Shown here piece by piece: positions 50,608-60,613 of a stretch of DNA of 60,613 bases. The notes beneath the pieces were generated by a model. It was given only the letters and a program-made list of their open reading frames with translations, did not search any database and had not been told where the DNA came from. The DNA comes from Prorocentrum cordatum. Taxonomy: Eukaryota > Sar > Dinophyceae > Prorocentrales > Prorocentraceae. The position numbers and the translations under genes are program-made. Location of the stretch: assembly GCA_963575745.1 (NCBI GenBank), contig CAUYUJ010003448.1, positions 392,315 to 452,927 of the forward strand, written 5' to 3'. Within the stretch, counting starts at the first letter, position 1, and every line of letters begins with the position of its first letter.

Positions 50608-51643
50608 TTAAACCCACCGACCTCCCCAGACGCCAGCCATGAAAGTCAAAGTGTGCAAATTTGGCCCACTTGCGTGCCATGCGATGCGGATGCGCATTGG
50701 CACGCCCACATAATTACTCACTGTAGGGGCCCACTTAGCCAAAATGGTATTGAGACGACGGCACAACAAGCTGCTAAACAGGACCTTGCTGAACGGAAGC
50801 CTCAACCATACTGTCTTGGTTGACCGGGCGGCTGGTGGCATGTCGCGGTTTTCCACGTCACGGCCTTGGAAATCCACTTGCGCAGCCTGGACTTCAACAA
50901 ACCATAGTGCACAAATCTCTCCAGCATGGCCTGCTGGGCATCCCAGAAGATCGGGTGTGTGCTACTACGTGACCTCAGTCGCATGACTTCTGCAAAAGGC
51001 CAGCCTCTGTGCACGCCCTCAGGGTGGTTCGAAGATTGGCTGAGAAGGATCTTCTGCGACGTCGCTTTGACGTACGGCTTCACGGATAATCTCCCAGATC
51101 CTTCAAACGGCGGGCCTGTGTAAATTGTCATCCAACATTTTTCTACGTCTTGCTCCCAAATCATTGATGGTAATTTGGTACACGTGCCCACATTTAGCTT
51201 TCAGTCTCCTGAACCATGGTCCGAATAAGGCTCTGCCGCTGAAAACTACCCAAATGTCATCTCGGAAGCGCACATACTTGAATATTTGGTATTGCTGCTG
51301 CGAATGTCTGCTCCGCAAGCAAATGGAAGTACGTGCCAGCCAGTTCAACGCTGTGGCTCTGGGGCCGATCTCACTGCCTGTTGCGACCCTCCAGCAATAA
51401 TTGTCGCATCCATCCAGCAGCGGGCTTTGCACATATTGGAAGAAACATGAATTCCAACACGTTAGACAACTCCTGACGGTGATTGTCTGAGAAAACACGC
51501 CTGACGGTGTTTACCGTATCAGAATGTTCACCCATGACATCAAAATCTATGGTACCAAGCTTGACGAATTCACATGCGGTCGGGAACGTGCGTCCCCTGA
51601 GGCGCTGGAGCAAGCTGTCAGTGTTTTTGATCAGGGACGGCAA
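50608..51643 (-). pseudogene. Penelope-like reverse transcriptase relic
   Basis: Minus-strand frames read EFMFLPICAKPAAG, FKYVRFRDDIWVVFSG, the catalytic 'Y.R(F/Y).DD(I)' motif with both Asp, and SVKPYVKATSQKILLSQSS then NHPEGVHRGWPFAEVMRL, resembling the 'Y.KPT...L...S.HP..vh...p.g...R' block of Penelope-like and related RTs. At least three frames are used, so it is dead. It lies between direct repeats (50284-50443, 51658-51821), as Penelope elements often do. No GIY-YIG endonuclease was recognised. Confidence 0.55.
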
Positions 51644-51657
51644 CGTGCTGATGTATC

Positions 51658-51821
51658 TGGACAGCGGATCGTGCAGTTCAAGGTGGAAGGGAAAGAAAGG
51701 CAGGGCCCGCCGCGAAGGGGAGGAGCGGGCGGGGGGGGTAAATTCAGACCATGAAGGTCGCGGCCCTCAAGCACTGGCGGCAGCGAGAAGCATCCAGTCC
51801 GCCTCGAGTTCGACCCCCAGA
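51658..51821 (+). repeat. right direct repeat flanking the RT relic
   Basis: The partner of 50284-50443, beginning next to the 5' end of the RT frame on the minus strand. Confidence 0.55.
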
Positions 51822-51957
51822 TCTCTCCAGGGGTGCGACCTGGGCGGGAGCTCCGAGCTGGACCGCCCCCCGCTTCGCATGCAGAGCGCTCCATCGACTG
51901 GTCAAGAACTACCAAAAGCCTCGATCCTCGATCCCCAGTGCGCACATGTCATGGTCT

Positions 51958-52183
51958 ACACACCACCACCACCACCACCACCCCCACCACCACCACCACC
52001 ACCACCACCACCACCACCACAACCACCACCAGCACCAGCACCACCACCCACCACCACCACCACCACCACCACCACCACCACCACCACCACACCACCACCA
52101 CCACCACCACCACCACCACCACCACCACCACCACCACCACCACCACCACCACCACCACCACCACCACCACCACCACCACCACC
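51958..52183 (+). repeat. (CAC)n microsatellite
   Basis: About 225 bp of CAC/CCA with a few interruptions near 52018-52050. Poly-His, Pro, Thr and Val frames are artefacts. Confidence 0.95.
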
Positions 52184-52530
52184 GTGCCTGGCCAAAGCCA
52201 TCCTGGGCCGTGGCATGGCGCATGCCCCCCTCCCGGCCCAGGTCAGGAGGCCCCGTGCACACTCCGAGAGGTCCTGGGGCCGAGGGTGGCCCCTCGCAAG
52301 GCGCGGTGCTGGGGCATGGGACTCGCTCCGAAGGCTCGGCCTCGGGCCCCGGCGAGTTTCGAACACCAGCGGCAGCGAGAAAACCCGATGGAACCGCGAG
52401 GTCCCGAACGATCCGCGCTGCGCTCAACTCCGCCGAGTCTCCTGGGAGCCCACGGGAGTGGCGACGGTGGCGCCATCCGCAGACCCCGAGGAAGCCGCGA
52501 GGTCCCGGGTGATCCGCGCTGCCCTCACCT

Positions 52531-52709
52531 CGGCTACACGCAAGAGTGACCCTGAGCCAGAGTGACCTTTCGTGCGCGGCGAGGGGGGGCCCTTTGAGAC
52601 ACCGCCAGGCGCGCACGCCGCTGCTATCGCATCGCATTCAGCGATCGGGGGCCCCACTGGGCCCGCATCAAGGGTCACTTTGGCGAAGGGTCACTCTTGC
52701 GCGTAGTCG
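52531..52709. mobile_element. MITE-like element, copy 2
   Basis: The same inverted ends as 2451-2633 (CGGCTACACGCAAGAGTGAC and GTCACTCTTGCGCGTAGTCG) and the same GATCGGGGGCCCCACTGGGC interior. This copy shows the better terminal match. Confidence 0.65.
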
Positions 52710-52875
52710 ATCACCTCCGCCGTGCCTCCCAAGACCCCCTGCGCCTCCGCGGGCCGCCCGCCCAGGCGGCGCCCGCGGGGCCCATCGGTCCTCCAGCCCG
52801 TCCCGCGAGTCGGCGGCCGGGGCGGTGCGCTTCGGAGGGGGCGACCTGTCGCCGTCGCGCGTGCGCGGGCGCGGG

Positions 52876-52935
<60 letters not shown>

Positions 52936-52936
52936 C
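52876..52936 (+). repeat. (GTC)n microsatellite
   Basis: About 60 bp of perfect GTC, followed by TCC-rich sequence to 52975. No gene. Confidence 0.9.
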
Positions 52937-52959
52937 TCCTCCTTGTCCTCCTCCTCCTC

Positions 52960-53830
52960 GCCCTCCTCCATCCGTTGTCCCTGTGAGCAACTCCCCCCTG
53001 CCGCGCCCCCAAACCGTGTCGGCATGGCGGGTCGGGCGCTTCGCCAAAGACTCCCTCACCATTTATGTTCCTGAAGTTTGAGACCTGCAGCACCTTCGCG
53101 GATGGCGGGCGAGCCGTTCTCGAAGCGTGGCTCTCGCTTCAGCGCCGCGCACATTCGTCTCGGCGGAGGACAAACCTCTCTTTCGTAAACCACCCTTTAG
53201 TGAAAACGGCCCTGGGACCGAAACCGACGGACCTGGACCCGCAAACATGACGGCCGCGACGCCCTCTCGCGAACCGAAAACGGCCAATTCGCTAGTCGAC
53301 GTGTAAGGGTAGGAGGTCTATCCAACCCCCGATCGTCTTAGAAGCTTGCAACAGTTTCACGGATGGAGAGCGGGTCGTCCTCAAAATGTGGCTCGCGTCG
53401 TAAGCGCTGCGCACAGTCGTCTTGAAAGTTTGCAGCAGTGTTTCGGCTGGAGGGCGGGTCGTTTTCAAACGGTGGCTCTCGCCCTGGCGCCGCGCACACT
53501 CGTCTTAAACGTTCGTGGCAGTTTCAAGGACTCGTGTGGTTGAGGTTCCAATAATGGCGTTCTGGCACGATTCGCTGTGAAGCCCCAGGAACGGCGTTCT
53601 AGTACGATTTAGGATTGTCAGGACGTAACAGTCACTAGCGGCGGTGAAGTCCCAAGACTGGTGTTCTGGCACGATTGAGGGCTCTCAAACGGTTGTCTTC
53701 CAACGTGGCACTTCCCGCAACGGTAACACAGTCTTGTAGGGATCTATGAAAAAGGGAGCTTGGAGGAAGGGTTTATTGCAACATGGTTGATGTGTCCTGG
53801 GTTTACGTTGGTCCTCCTCCTCCTCCTCCT
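52960..53830 (+). repeat. composite repeat family 2, copy 3
   Basis: The longest copy. A CACCATTTATGTTCCTGAAG start, 75-85 bp units (GTGGCTCTCGC...CGCCGCGCACA) at about 53090, 53390 and 53470, then AATGGCGTTCTGGCACGATT and related units. The end is GGAGCTTGGAGGAAGGGTTT then ATTGCAACATGGTTGATG, followed by a TCC tract (53811-53847). Confidence 0.6.
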
Positions 53831-53929
53831 CCTCCTCCTCCTCCTCCCTCTCATCCAACACCTCATCTTCCTTCTTCCCCCCCGAAATCGTCGCACGTAT
53901 GAGTTCTTACGCGGCTCAATAATTTGATG

Positions 53930-54360
53930 GGTTCGCCAACGTTTCCCCTGGTGGGCGCTTTTGGGCGCCCCGGTGCGCCGGCTGTGTCCGCCGAGGTCTC
54001 GCCCTGTGGGCGCCCGTGTGGTCACTTCGTGGGCGACCGTGCGCTGGTTGGGTCCGCCGAGGTTTCGCCTGGTGGGCACCCACGTGGGATCCGCTGGGTA
54101 TTGGACTACTTAGCTTGCGCCTCACAAGTTCCACCACACATATTGCACCACACAGCGTGTCCCAGGTAGATTGCAGCACAGCTTGCGCCAGATAGATGGC
54201 GCCACATGCGCAGTTTGTAGCTCAGGGGGTGCACGACATGTCTTGAACCACATCGATCGCGCTTCATAGCTTGCAACTCATAGGGCCCAACACAGATATT
54301 ACGTGTGCATCCAGGGTGCAACGACTCACTGCCTAGGGCCCACGCTGGCAAACATTAATT
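53930..54360 (-). repeat. inverted copy of the 1140-1480 repeat
   Basis: On the minus strand it has GGCGAAACCTCGGCGGACCC units and then a region of GTGGTGCAA, TGTGCAAGC-like words, in the same order as 1140-1480 read in its own orientation. No gene. Confidence 0.5.
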
Positions 54361-56069
54361 AGCATCTCCTCCAGCTTCACCTCCCCCTCCTGGCCCTGCT
54401 GCGACTGCCGATTATCGGCTCCTCGTCCTCCTCCTCGACTTCCTCCTGCTTCTTCTGCTTCTCTTCGCCAGCTCCCGAATCCACGCCTCGTACTTTTTCT
54501 CTTTGTGCCCGTTCCTCTCCACCTGCTCTTGCACTCCTGGTTCTCCTTCCTCTTCTTCAGATTCTCCTGTGTACCTCCTCCAACCAGAACAACTTGCATC
54601 TTGTGAAGGACCTTTCAATCAGGATAATTTGATCAATTCGTAATTATTTTCTTTCTGGTCCTTGTTCGGGAGAGAGAGAGAGAGAGAGAGAGAGTGGCCC
54701 CCGCTTGAAAAAGCACCCACGTCCGAGAGAGAGCGAGAGATAGAGAGAGAGAGAGAGAGATAGGGAGAGAAAGGGGTCGAGCACGGTGAGCCGAGCTCAC
54801 CTCCGGGAAGCGGTGGAGGCAGCGATCGAAATTTGAATCAGTGGCGCCCACTTGCCCCCTCTGCCAGTGCAGCATCCTATTTGCTCGAGGACGCACTGAC
54901 CACAACCCCGGGTCAACACAAACCCGCGTCGGCCAGTGCCCTGTCGCGAAGCCCGGCCCGCCGCTCAGTGGCTCCCCCAAAAAGGGGCCAGAGAAGAGCG
55001 GCAAGGGGAAATCGGCCCCACGTGGCTCCCAAACCACGGTCAGCCAAAGGGGGTTGGGTGACCTCCGTTCGCGCTGACCCCCGTTACGTGAGCCCGGATT
55101 CGCGGCCACGCTTCCGTCCCCGGCCGGCGCAAGCATCCTCTTTTTCCCGCTCGCGAAGCCGACACCATCGCGGCGAGCTGTGGCTAGCATTCTCCCTTCA
55201 AATTGAAAAATTCGGCATGGCTCTCACCTGGCGCTGTAAGTACCTGGTCCTACCTGCCTTCATAAAGTTTGCGGAGCCTTGTTGGCTCCTGAGTTTTCGC
55301 TCTGTGAGATCGTACTGCTGGCCTCGCACGCCCCACGGGAGGCATTCGTACTCGAATGCTTAATGCCTCGAGGAATCCTTTTGTGGTTGACTCGTTTATG
55401 TCTCCGTGGAGGCCTTCGCGTCGACCCTGCCAGAGGTCCTCAAGCTTCTACCAGGTTCGACATGTGCGTGAAGGTGATGTGGCGGCTGACTCCCCCGTCT
55501 GTTTGTGTCATTGCATGCTCCCATGCTCTCCTGGTCCGTGCTACTGTCTAGAGTCGTATTAGAGTTGCAGGTGTTCGAAATGACTTGCACCAAGCGCTGT
55601 AAGTACCTGGGCCAAACTGCCTTCACGAAACCTGTGGATTTGAGATTCCTGGTGCCCCCGGTGCAGTCTGGCCCGCTTGAGACGAGCTGGCGGGCTGGTG
55701 AAGTTGGGAGGATCTTACTTACAGTAGGGGCCCCACCACAAGAAACCTTCCGGGAGAAACCCAACCCTGAGACCCCAGGACGTCCATTGATTTTTGGTGT
55801 GGGAGCGTCACGCTTTCCATAGCAAAACTATCGAAACCCAAGAAACCCAAAGCACACTGGAGGCAAGCAGGGTTTTTCTTGGCACGGGTTTCCACTGTAC
55901 TTCCTGTGGCTAAAGGAGGACGAAGAGAAGGACGAGGCAGGAGGATCGGCGCGAGCCCAGGTGGGAAAAGAGAGGCGGCGGACCTTCCTCAGAAGGCTCG
56001 GACGGCCTCGAGCCTGCTGACAAGTTTGTCTTGAGCCTTGCGCCGCCGAGAGGAGGGGGAAAGCGCCGA
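54361..56069. other. no gene recognised; GA tracts and a duplicated segment
   Basis: GA microsatellites at about 54669-54694 and 54727-54763. A segment with GCGCTGTAAGTACCTGG and TGCCTTCA occurs at about 55217-55300 and again at 55577-55660. Both hold a splice-donor-like GTAAGT. No protein motif was found on either strand. Confidence 0.4.
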
Positions 56070-56310
56070 CCTTGCAGACGTGCTGCGGCGGATTTTCGCG
56101 TGTATTTCTGTCAATGCAGAACCCCGAAGCGGCGAGTGAAAAACAAAGCGAATCTCGCGGTTTTTTTTTGTTGGTAGTCTTCACTCCTGGCCAGAAGAGA
56201 CCCACACGAAATTCACCTCGAAATCCGCAGCGACATTCTCCAGGATACTCCGGGCCCATCCTATCGTTTTCCGAACGAAATCAGCTCTGCGATGTTGGCG
56301 CCATGAGAGG
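56070..56310 (+). repeat. 240-bp direct repeat, copy 1
   Basis: CCTTGCAGACGTGCTGCGG through GGCGAGTGAAAAACAAAGCG and ATTCTCCAGGATACTCCGGG to GCGATGTTGGCGCCATGA matches 58855-59090 in the same orientation. Confidence 0.6.
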
Positions 56311-56394
56311 TGGGAGGCAGAGGAGGAATGGCTCGATGCCGCCCACTCGGCGAAATCAACTCATCATAAAGTATGTGCACCGTAACAGTTCGCG

Positions 56395-56590
56395 ATGCAC
56401 GAGGAAGTTTGGTGGCAGGAAGCCGCTGGCAGCTACACAGCGTGCTTTGCTTTGAAGCGTGCCCTGAAGATCGGGCAGCAATTAAAAATGATCCTCTTCA
56501 GGGCTGCGCGAGAAAGTTTGGCGGCAGGAAGCCGCTGGCAGCTACACAGCGTGCCTTGCTTTGAAGCGTGCCCCGAAGATCGGGGGGCGG
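56395..56590 (+). repeat. tandem duplication of about 120 bp
   Basis: AAGTTTGGTGGCAGGAAGCC with CGCTGGCAGCTACACAGCG occurs at about 56405 and again, with few changes, at about 56515. A partial third copy (GGCAATTAAACATAATCCTC) lies near 56787. Confidence 0.65.
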
Positions 56591-56906
56591 CTTAGCTGCC
56601 CCGATACGCAACACGCAACACGTAGCGTATTGATACGGAGCTCAACACGTAGGCTGAAAACGTAGTTCCGACGCGATGCACTCGCCCAAACGTGGTCCAA
56701 TACGTGGAGCCAACACGCAACGTATTGACGCGGACGTCTTGAACATGGGACGTATTGCGTTTCAAAACGCGCGTATCGAGGCAACTAAGGGGCGCGGCAA
56801 TTAAACATAATCCTCTTTGGGGGTGCTGGCGCTACCCCTGCGACCGTGCACGGCAGGCCCAGAACTGCCGAACACGGTGCGCCGCACGCTGCAGACGTAC
56901 CCGAGA

Positions 56907-56915
56907 AGTGTGTGT

Positions 56916-56952
<37 letters not shown>

Positions 56953-56968
56953 CGTGCGTGCGTGTGTG
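56907..56968 (+). repeat. (TG)n microsatellite
   Basis: TG/TGCG dinucleotide tract. Cys/Val frames are artefacts. Confidence 0.9.
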
Positions 56969-57114
56969 CGTGCCGCAAGCAGCGCGGCACGGTCAACGCC
57001 GATAGGTGATCATGCTTTCTACGCTGTAGGCGCCTCTGTCGGCAAGCAACGCCTCCAGAGTAGCAGGGGCCACCGAAGATGAGGCCGGGATGAGGAGGCG
57101 GAGGCGGAGGCGGA

Positions 57115-57180
57115 GGGATGAGGCCGTGCCAGGGGTGTCCCAGCAGACCATCTTCCCGGGGAAAACGCATGCCTTCAAGG
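57115..57180 (+). other. possible second multicopper-oxidase-like exon fragment
   Basis: The plus strand reads DEAVPGVSQQTIFPGKTHAF then KVN, close to the 'DGvPGVsQ..I.PG..f.y.f' segment of multicopper oxidases and different in sequence from exon I/II. It ends near TTCAAG|GT, a donor-like site. No neighbouring HWHG or HxH exon was found on this strand, so it may be a lone exon or chance. Confidence 0.3.
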
Positions 57181-57584
57181 TCAACGATCCGTGGCGGCTG
57201 GCTGGGCCTCAGAATGCTGGAGGCTCTTGCGGCAGAGTGCTGGTGCGGAGTTGAAGAAACATGCTCAATGAGGCGGGTTGATCGGGGAGACATAAGACTC
57301 GGGTACGGGGGACTCGGGTTGGCTTGACGGGGCCGTCAGGAAAATGACGATACCCAATCTAACATTTGACGCGATCTCCCGCTGCATACATCCCACAACG
57401 ACTGGACAACTGGACCGTCAAAATCGAGGACAGACCTGTGAAGCAACGCCGGAAAACCCGAGTTCTGGCGTACTCGAATCTTGCATTTCGGGTGTGGCTA
57501 GAAGTGCCCCTGGCCCAAGGCGCCCCCAGGATCTCTAAGGAGCCCCCACGGCCTCCACAGCACCCCTCATGAGGCCCAGACGGC

Positions 57585-58010
57585 CCCGAGGGCTCCAAAA
57601 TGGAGCGAAAAGCTGGGGGCACCTTGGGCCAGGGGCACCTCTAGCAGTCCCCGAACTGTTTATGCCGCACGGTCTGCTCATCAGATGGTGGCCGCCAGCC
57701 AGGAGTGACTGCAACGTCGGCCCACAACCGTCTCTCCAGCAGAAGCCCTACTGGGTGCTCGTCGGCACGATCAGCAAGCACGCGAAGCTCGGGTGGGAAC
57801 GCTGGCCCGTCCCCACTCTCGCAGAACAACTGTCCATGCAGCGAACCCCCGAGTGTTTCCCCGACTGGAGTTCTGCGGAGTGCCTGCGCAGGCTCGGTGA
57901 GGCAACGTCGGCGGCCTCATCGGCCCGGGAGCTCCAGAATGGAGCGAAAAAAGCGGGGGGCACCTTGGGATGGCGGGGGGCACCTGTTTTGGACGCCCGA
58001 AACGGGTACG
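57585..58010 (+). repeat. direct repeats around AATGGAGCGAAAA
   Basis: CCAAAATGGAGCGAAAAGC with TGGGGGCACCTTGGG (about 57593-57630) recurs as CCAGAATGGAGCGAAAAAAG with GGGGCACCTTGGG (about 57931-57970). Between them no gene is recognised, although one plus frame is open. Confidence 0.4.
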
Positions 58011-58183
58011 GAAGAAATGGGTACCATGCCCAACAGCAAAAGCTGCCCCAAACCAGCAGCGGCCGCCGTTGGGCAGGCGGCGGCTTGTCTCAAATGGACA
58101 CAGGCCGCGACGGCGCGGACCGCGAATCCTGTCCAAAATGAACAGGAACTGCTGTTGGACATTGTACCAATTCTTTCCGAGCC

Positions 58184-58745
58184 CCTCCTCCTCCTCCCCC
58201 TCCTCCCCCTCCCCCTCCTCCTCCTCCTCCTCCTCCCCCCCCCTCCTCCCCCTCCTCCTCTCCTCCCCCTCCCCTCCTCCTCCCTCCTCCTCCTCCTCCC
58301 CCTCCTCCTCCTCCTCCTCCTCCTCCTCCTCCTCCTCTCTCCTCCTCCCCTCCCCCTCCTCCTCCTCCTCCTCCTCCTCCTCCTCCTCCTCCCCCTCCTC
58401 CCCCTCCTCCTCCTCCCCCTCCTCGTCGTGCTGACCTTTGGCAGCCCCCGCACGTGTCCCCGACCGGAGAGGCCCTGCGGCAGAGCGCCCACACGAGCTC
58501 GGCGAGAGAGACAGCGCCAGCGCCCCCATCGACGGGGGGCTGCACCTCGCTCACGGAGGGGAGGGGGGGGATGTGCCGTCGGCGCGCGCCTTCTTCTTCT
58601 TCTTCTCGTCCTCCTCCTCCTCCTCCTCCTCTTTCTCTTCCTCCTCCTCTTTCTCCTCCTCCTCCTCCTCTTCCTCCTCCTCCTCTTCTTCCTCCTCCTC
58701 TTCGTCCTCCTCTTCCTCCTCCTTCTCCTCCTCCTCCACCTCCTC
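58184..58745 (+). repeat. TCC microsatellites
   Basis: TCC tracts at about 58184-58425 and 58587-58745, separated by a short unique island. The long Leu/Pro/Ser or Glu/Gly frames on both strands are artefacts. Confidence 0.95.
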
Positions 58746-58854
58746 CGCTGGCGCCGCTCCTCCCCGTTCCAGTATCCGCAGTGCCCCCGACTCGTGGCTG
58801 GCTCTGGCCGCTGCTCCACGTGGAACACATCAGGACAAAAGAGTCACCACATCG

Positions 58855-59090
58855 ACCTTGCAGACGTACTGCAGCGGACTTGTGCGTGGATTCCTGTCAG
58901 TACAAAGCCCTGGAACGGCGAGCGAAAAACGAAGTGACTTTCACGTGGATGTCTTGTAGTCTTCATTCCTGGCCCCAAGCAAATCCGCACGACATGCACT
59001 TGGAGATCTGGAGCGAAATTCTCCAGGACAATCCGAGCCCATCCCATGGTTATCCGAACGAATCCGCTCTGCGATGTTGGCGCCATGAAA
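58855..59090 (+). repeat. 240-bp direct repeat, copy 2
   Basis: Partner of 56070-56310, directly following the TCC tract. Confidence 0.6.
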
Positions 59091-60372
59091 AGAGCGTGAC
59101 AGCCAGAACTACGATCAAGAACACTATTGTTTGAGAAACCTGGGCCAGCTTCCCAGAGGCTTCCTGACACAAGCCTGGGGCAATTTCTGCTGTGAACGCT
59201 GGAGGGGCGAACGTGCTCAAGAAACTGGGCCAACTTTCTGGCACATTGGCTGAGGAACGCCGGCCCAGCTTTCCGGGTGGAGGTGTCTGTATCAATGCTC
59301 GACTGTACGTGCCGCGGGGGGGGAGGGGGGCAGGAGGGTCCGGAATCAAATCCATAGGTCGGATTGGCGATCGACAGGAATCGTAGCGGCGGAAATCGGC
59401 AGCCAAGGCAGGAGAACTCGAATCGGCGGACATGGGCAGGCCAGGACGGCCTCCAGCGAGAGATGCAGGTCGGAATCCCAAACTGAATCGGAATCGGACT
59501 CGGGATCGGTCGACATCGAATCGAATCGAGCCGGGGAAATCGAAACGAGCCCTTGGAAAGGGGGCCGGCTCCTGCCGCCCTCCACCGAGGGCGCCTTGTG
59601 GGGCAGGGCCGACTCCCCGCCGCGACAGCTTCGGGGCTCGCCGCCAGTGGCCCTCGGCGCGCCCGGGGTGCAATCGGCGGCGAGCGAGGGGGGTCGGAGG
59701 GTGAGAGGGAGAAAGCCTTCTCAGAAGGCGCAGAAGGCGGCGGGGCTTCTCAGCAGGCCTCCGGCCTTCCGAGAGGTTTTCCGTGTCTTCGGGGGGAAGG
59801 CTGAGACAACTCCTAAGAAGGCCAGGAGACGTCGGAGCCTTCGGAAGAAGCCCGCCCCTTCTCACTTCCCCTCCCCGGCTCGCCGCCGGTTCAAGCCCTT
59901 CCGCTTCGACGGCCAGAGCCTTTCTGGACACAAGCCCGCCAGCTCCCCCCCCTCCCCCCCCAGCCGAGAAGCACTGATAGGGGGGCACTGGCATAGGGGG
60001 GGTCGACCTGGAATCGGCGATACATCGCCGATAGATCGGTGATAGGACCCCGATAGCGATTCCGCACGTTCCTGGGCGGTGTGGCCTATCGGGCCCTCTC
60101 GGTGATCAGTGGCCGATTGGGAGTCGACGCGCCCCACCCCCCAGAGCATTTTCCCCTTCGCATGGCACCTGACCGGACCTTCGCCCCCAGAAGCAGCAGA
60201 TCCGAGCCCCCCGCGGGGGTCGCGCGCGGCGAGGACTTGGAGCGCACAGTGCGCTCAGCACCAGCGTGACCCCTTGAGAACGGTGCACTGGTCGCTGCCC
60301 CCGAAGCAGCCCTTGGCGGCGTGGGCAGCGACACGTCCGCCTCTAGACGAAGAAAAACGGCACACACATAAT
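59091..60372. other. no gene recognised
   Basis: Includes a GAATCGGAATCGG-rich stretch (about 59460-59530) and a small palindrome at 60014-60030 (AATCGGCGATACATCGCCG). Open frames exist on both strands but are not supported by motifs. Confidence 0.4.
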
Positions 60373-60487
60373 TTGTTGGCGCTCCGCGCGGATTTCTTGG
60401 ATCTGCGCTGGACCCAGGGGCGGCGTCGGAGGCGCCTCCAGGAGGGCCCAGCGCGCATCCCCAAAATCTGCGCGGAACGCCAACAAT
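60373..60487. mobile_element. short inverted-repeat element, copy 2
   Basis: Ends TTGTTGGCGCTCCGCGCGG and CGCGGAACGCCAACAA are inverted. The core GATTTCTTGGATCTGCGCTG and its partner match the element at 3647-3777. The outer arms differ between copies. Confidence 0.55.
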
Positions 60488-60613
60488 TCATCTTTGTGCC
60501 GCTTTTTTTTCTTCGAGCCTCGGACTCCGACCAACAAAGCCCTGCCCGGCCCAGCGAGGTCCAGCCCGGCCCAACGACTCCACAACACTCCGGCGAAGCC
60601 CCGTGAGGGGTCT

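Overview
The window looks like a nuclear scaffold from a dinoflagellate. Four sequences resembling the dinoflagellate spliced leader (DinoSL) sit just upstream of open reading frames, the best with one mismatch in 22. Reading frames join cleanly across introns with GC-AG, GA-AG and GT-AG ends flanked by AG|G. The DNA is otherwise dominated by GGA/TCC, TTG and CAC microsatellites, large tandem arrays and decayed LINE retrotransposons. A run of exactly 100 N (38014-38113) marks a scaffold gap. Most long open frames here are low-complexity or tandem-repeat artefacts and are not annotated.

Layout. (1) 2.0-26.1 kb, minus strand: a laccase-like multicopper oxidase (MCO) gene, of which three exons are clear (26007-25610, 4786-4622, 2110-2009). 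Phases match at both joins. The 20.8 kb intron between the first two is occupied by an insertion on the opposite strand. (2) 8.4-25.2 kb, plus strand: a giant Helitron-like element. It has an N-terminal region of repeated helix-turn-helix-like modules, a zinc-cluster segment, a Helitron N domain, an HUH (Rep) nuclease with paired tyrosines and a PIF1/RecD-like helicase, spread over several exons. Four cargo-like reading frames follow: one SGNH-hydrolase-like and three unrecognised. The whole block is saturated on the plus strand with the tetranucleotide GTAT, about one per 50-55 bp in every codon phase, which the flanks are not. (3) 27-33 kb: repeats, a frameshifted pseudogene (29.47-29.88 kb) and a 1671-bp inverted-repeat transposon with an 8-bp target duplication (29941-31611), nested in a tandem-array repeat. 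(4) 33.4-48.5 kb, minus strand: remnants of three LINE-type retrotransposons with ORF1, apurinic endonuclease, reverse transcriptase, RNase H and zinc-finger pieces, all frameshifted. (5) 48.5-60.6 kb: microsatellites, a decayed Penelope-like reverse transcriptase between direct repeats, MITE-like elements and duplicated repeat blocks.

A composite repeat family links the regions. It has a conserved head, then a 77-90 bp tandem array, then a GGA-rich tract and a conserved tail, and occurs at 4.8-6.1 kb (-), 11.6-13.5 kb (+), 29.9-33.4 kb (+, carrying the nested transposon) and 38.1-38.9 kb (-). Two copies lie in predicted introns in the sense orientation of their host genes. A second family (about 4.0, 27.7 and 53.4 kb) and two small inverted-repeat elements (2.5/52.6 kb and 3.7/60.4 kb) also recur.

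How the parts work together: the MCO gene is the only host-type gene recognised. The Rep/helicase protein would drive rolling-circle mobility of the GTAT-rich block. The spliced-leader relics suggest that the cargo frames passed through, or derive from, trans-spliced mRNAs. All counts and alignments were made by eye.
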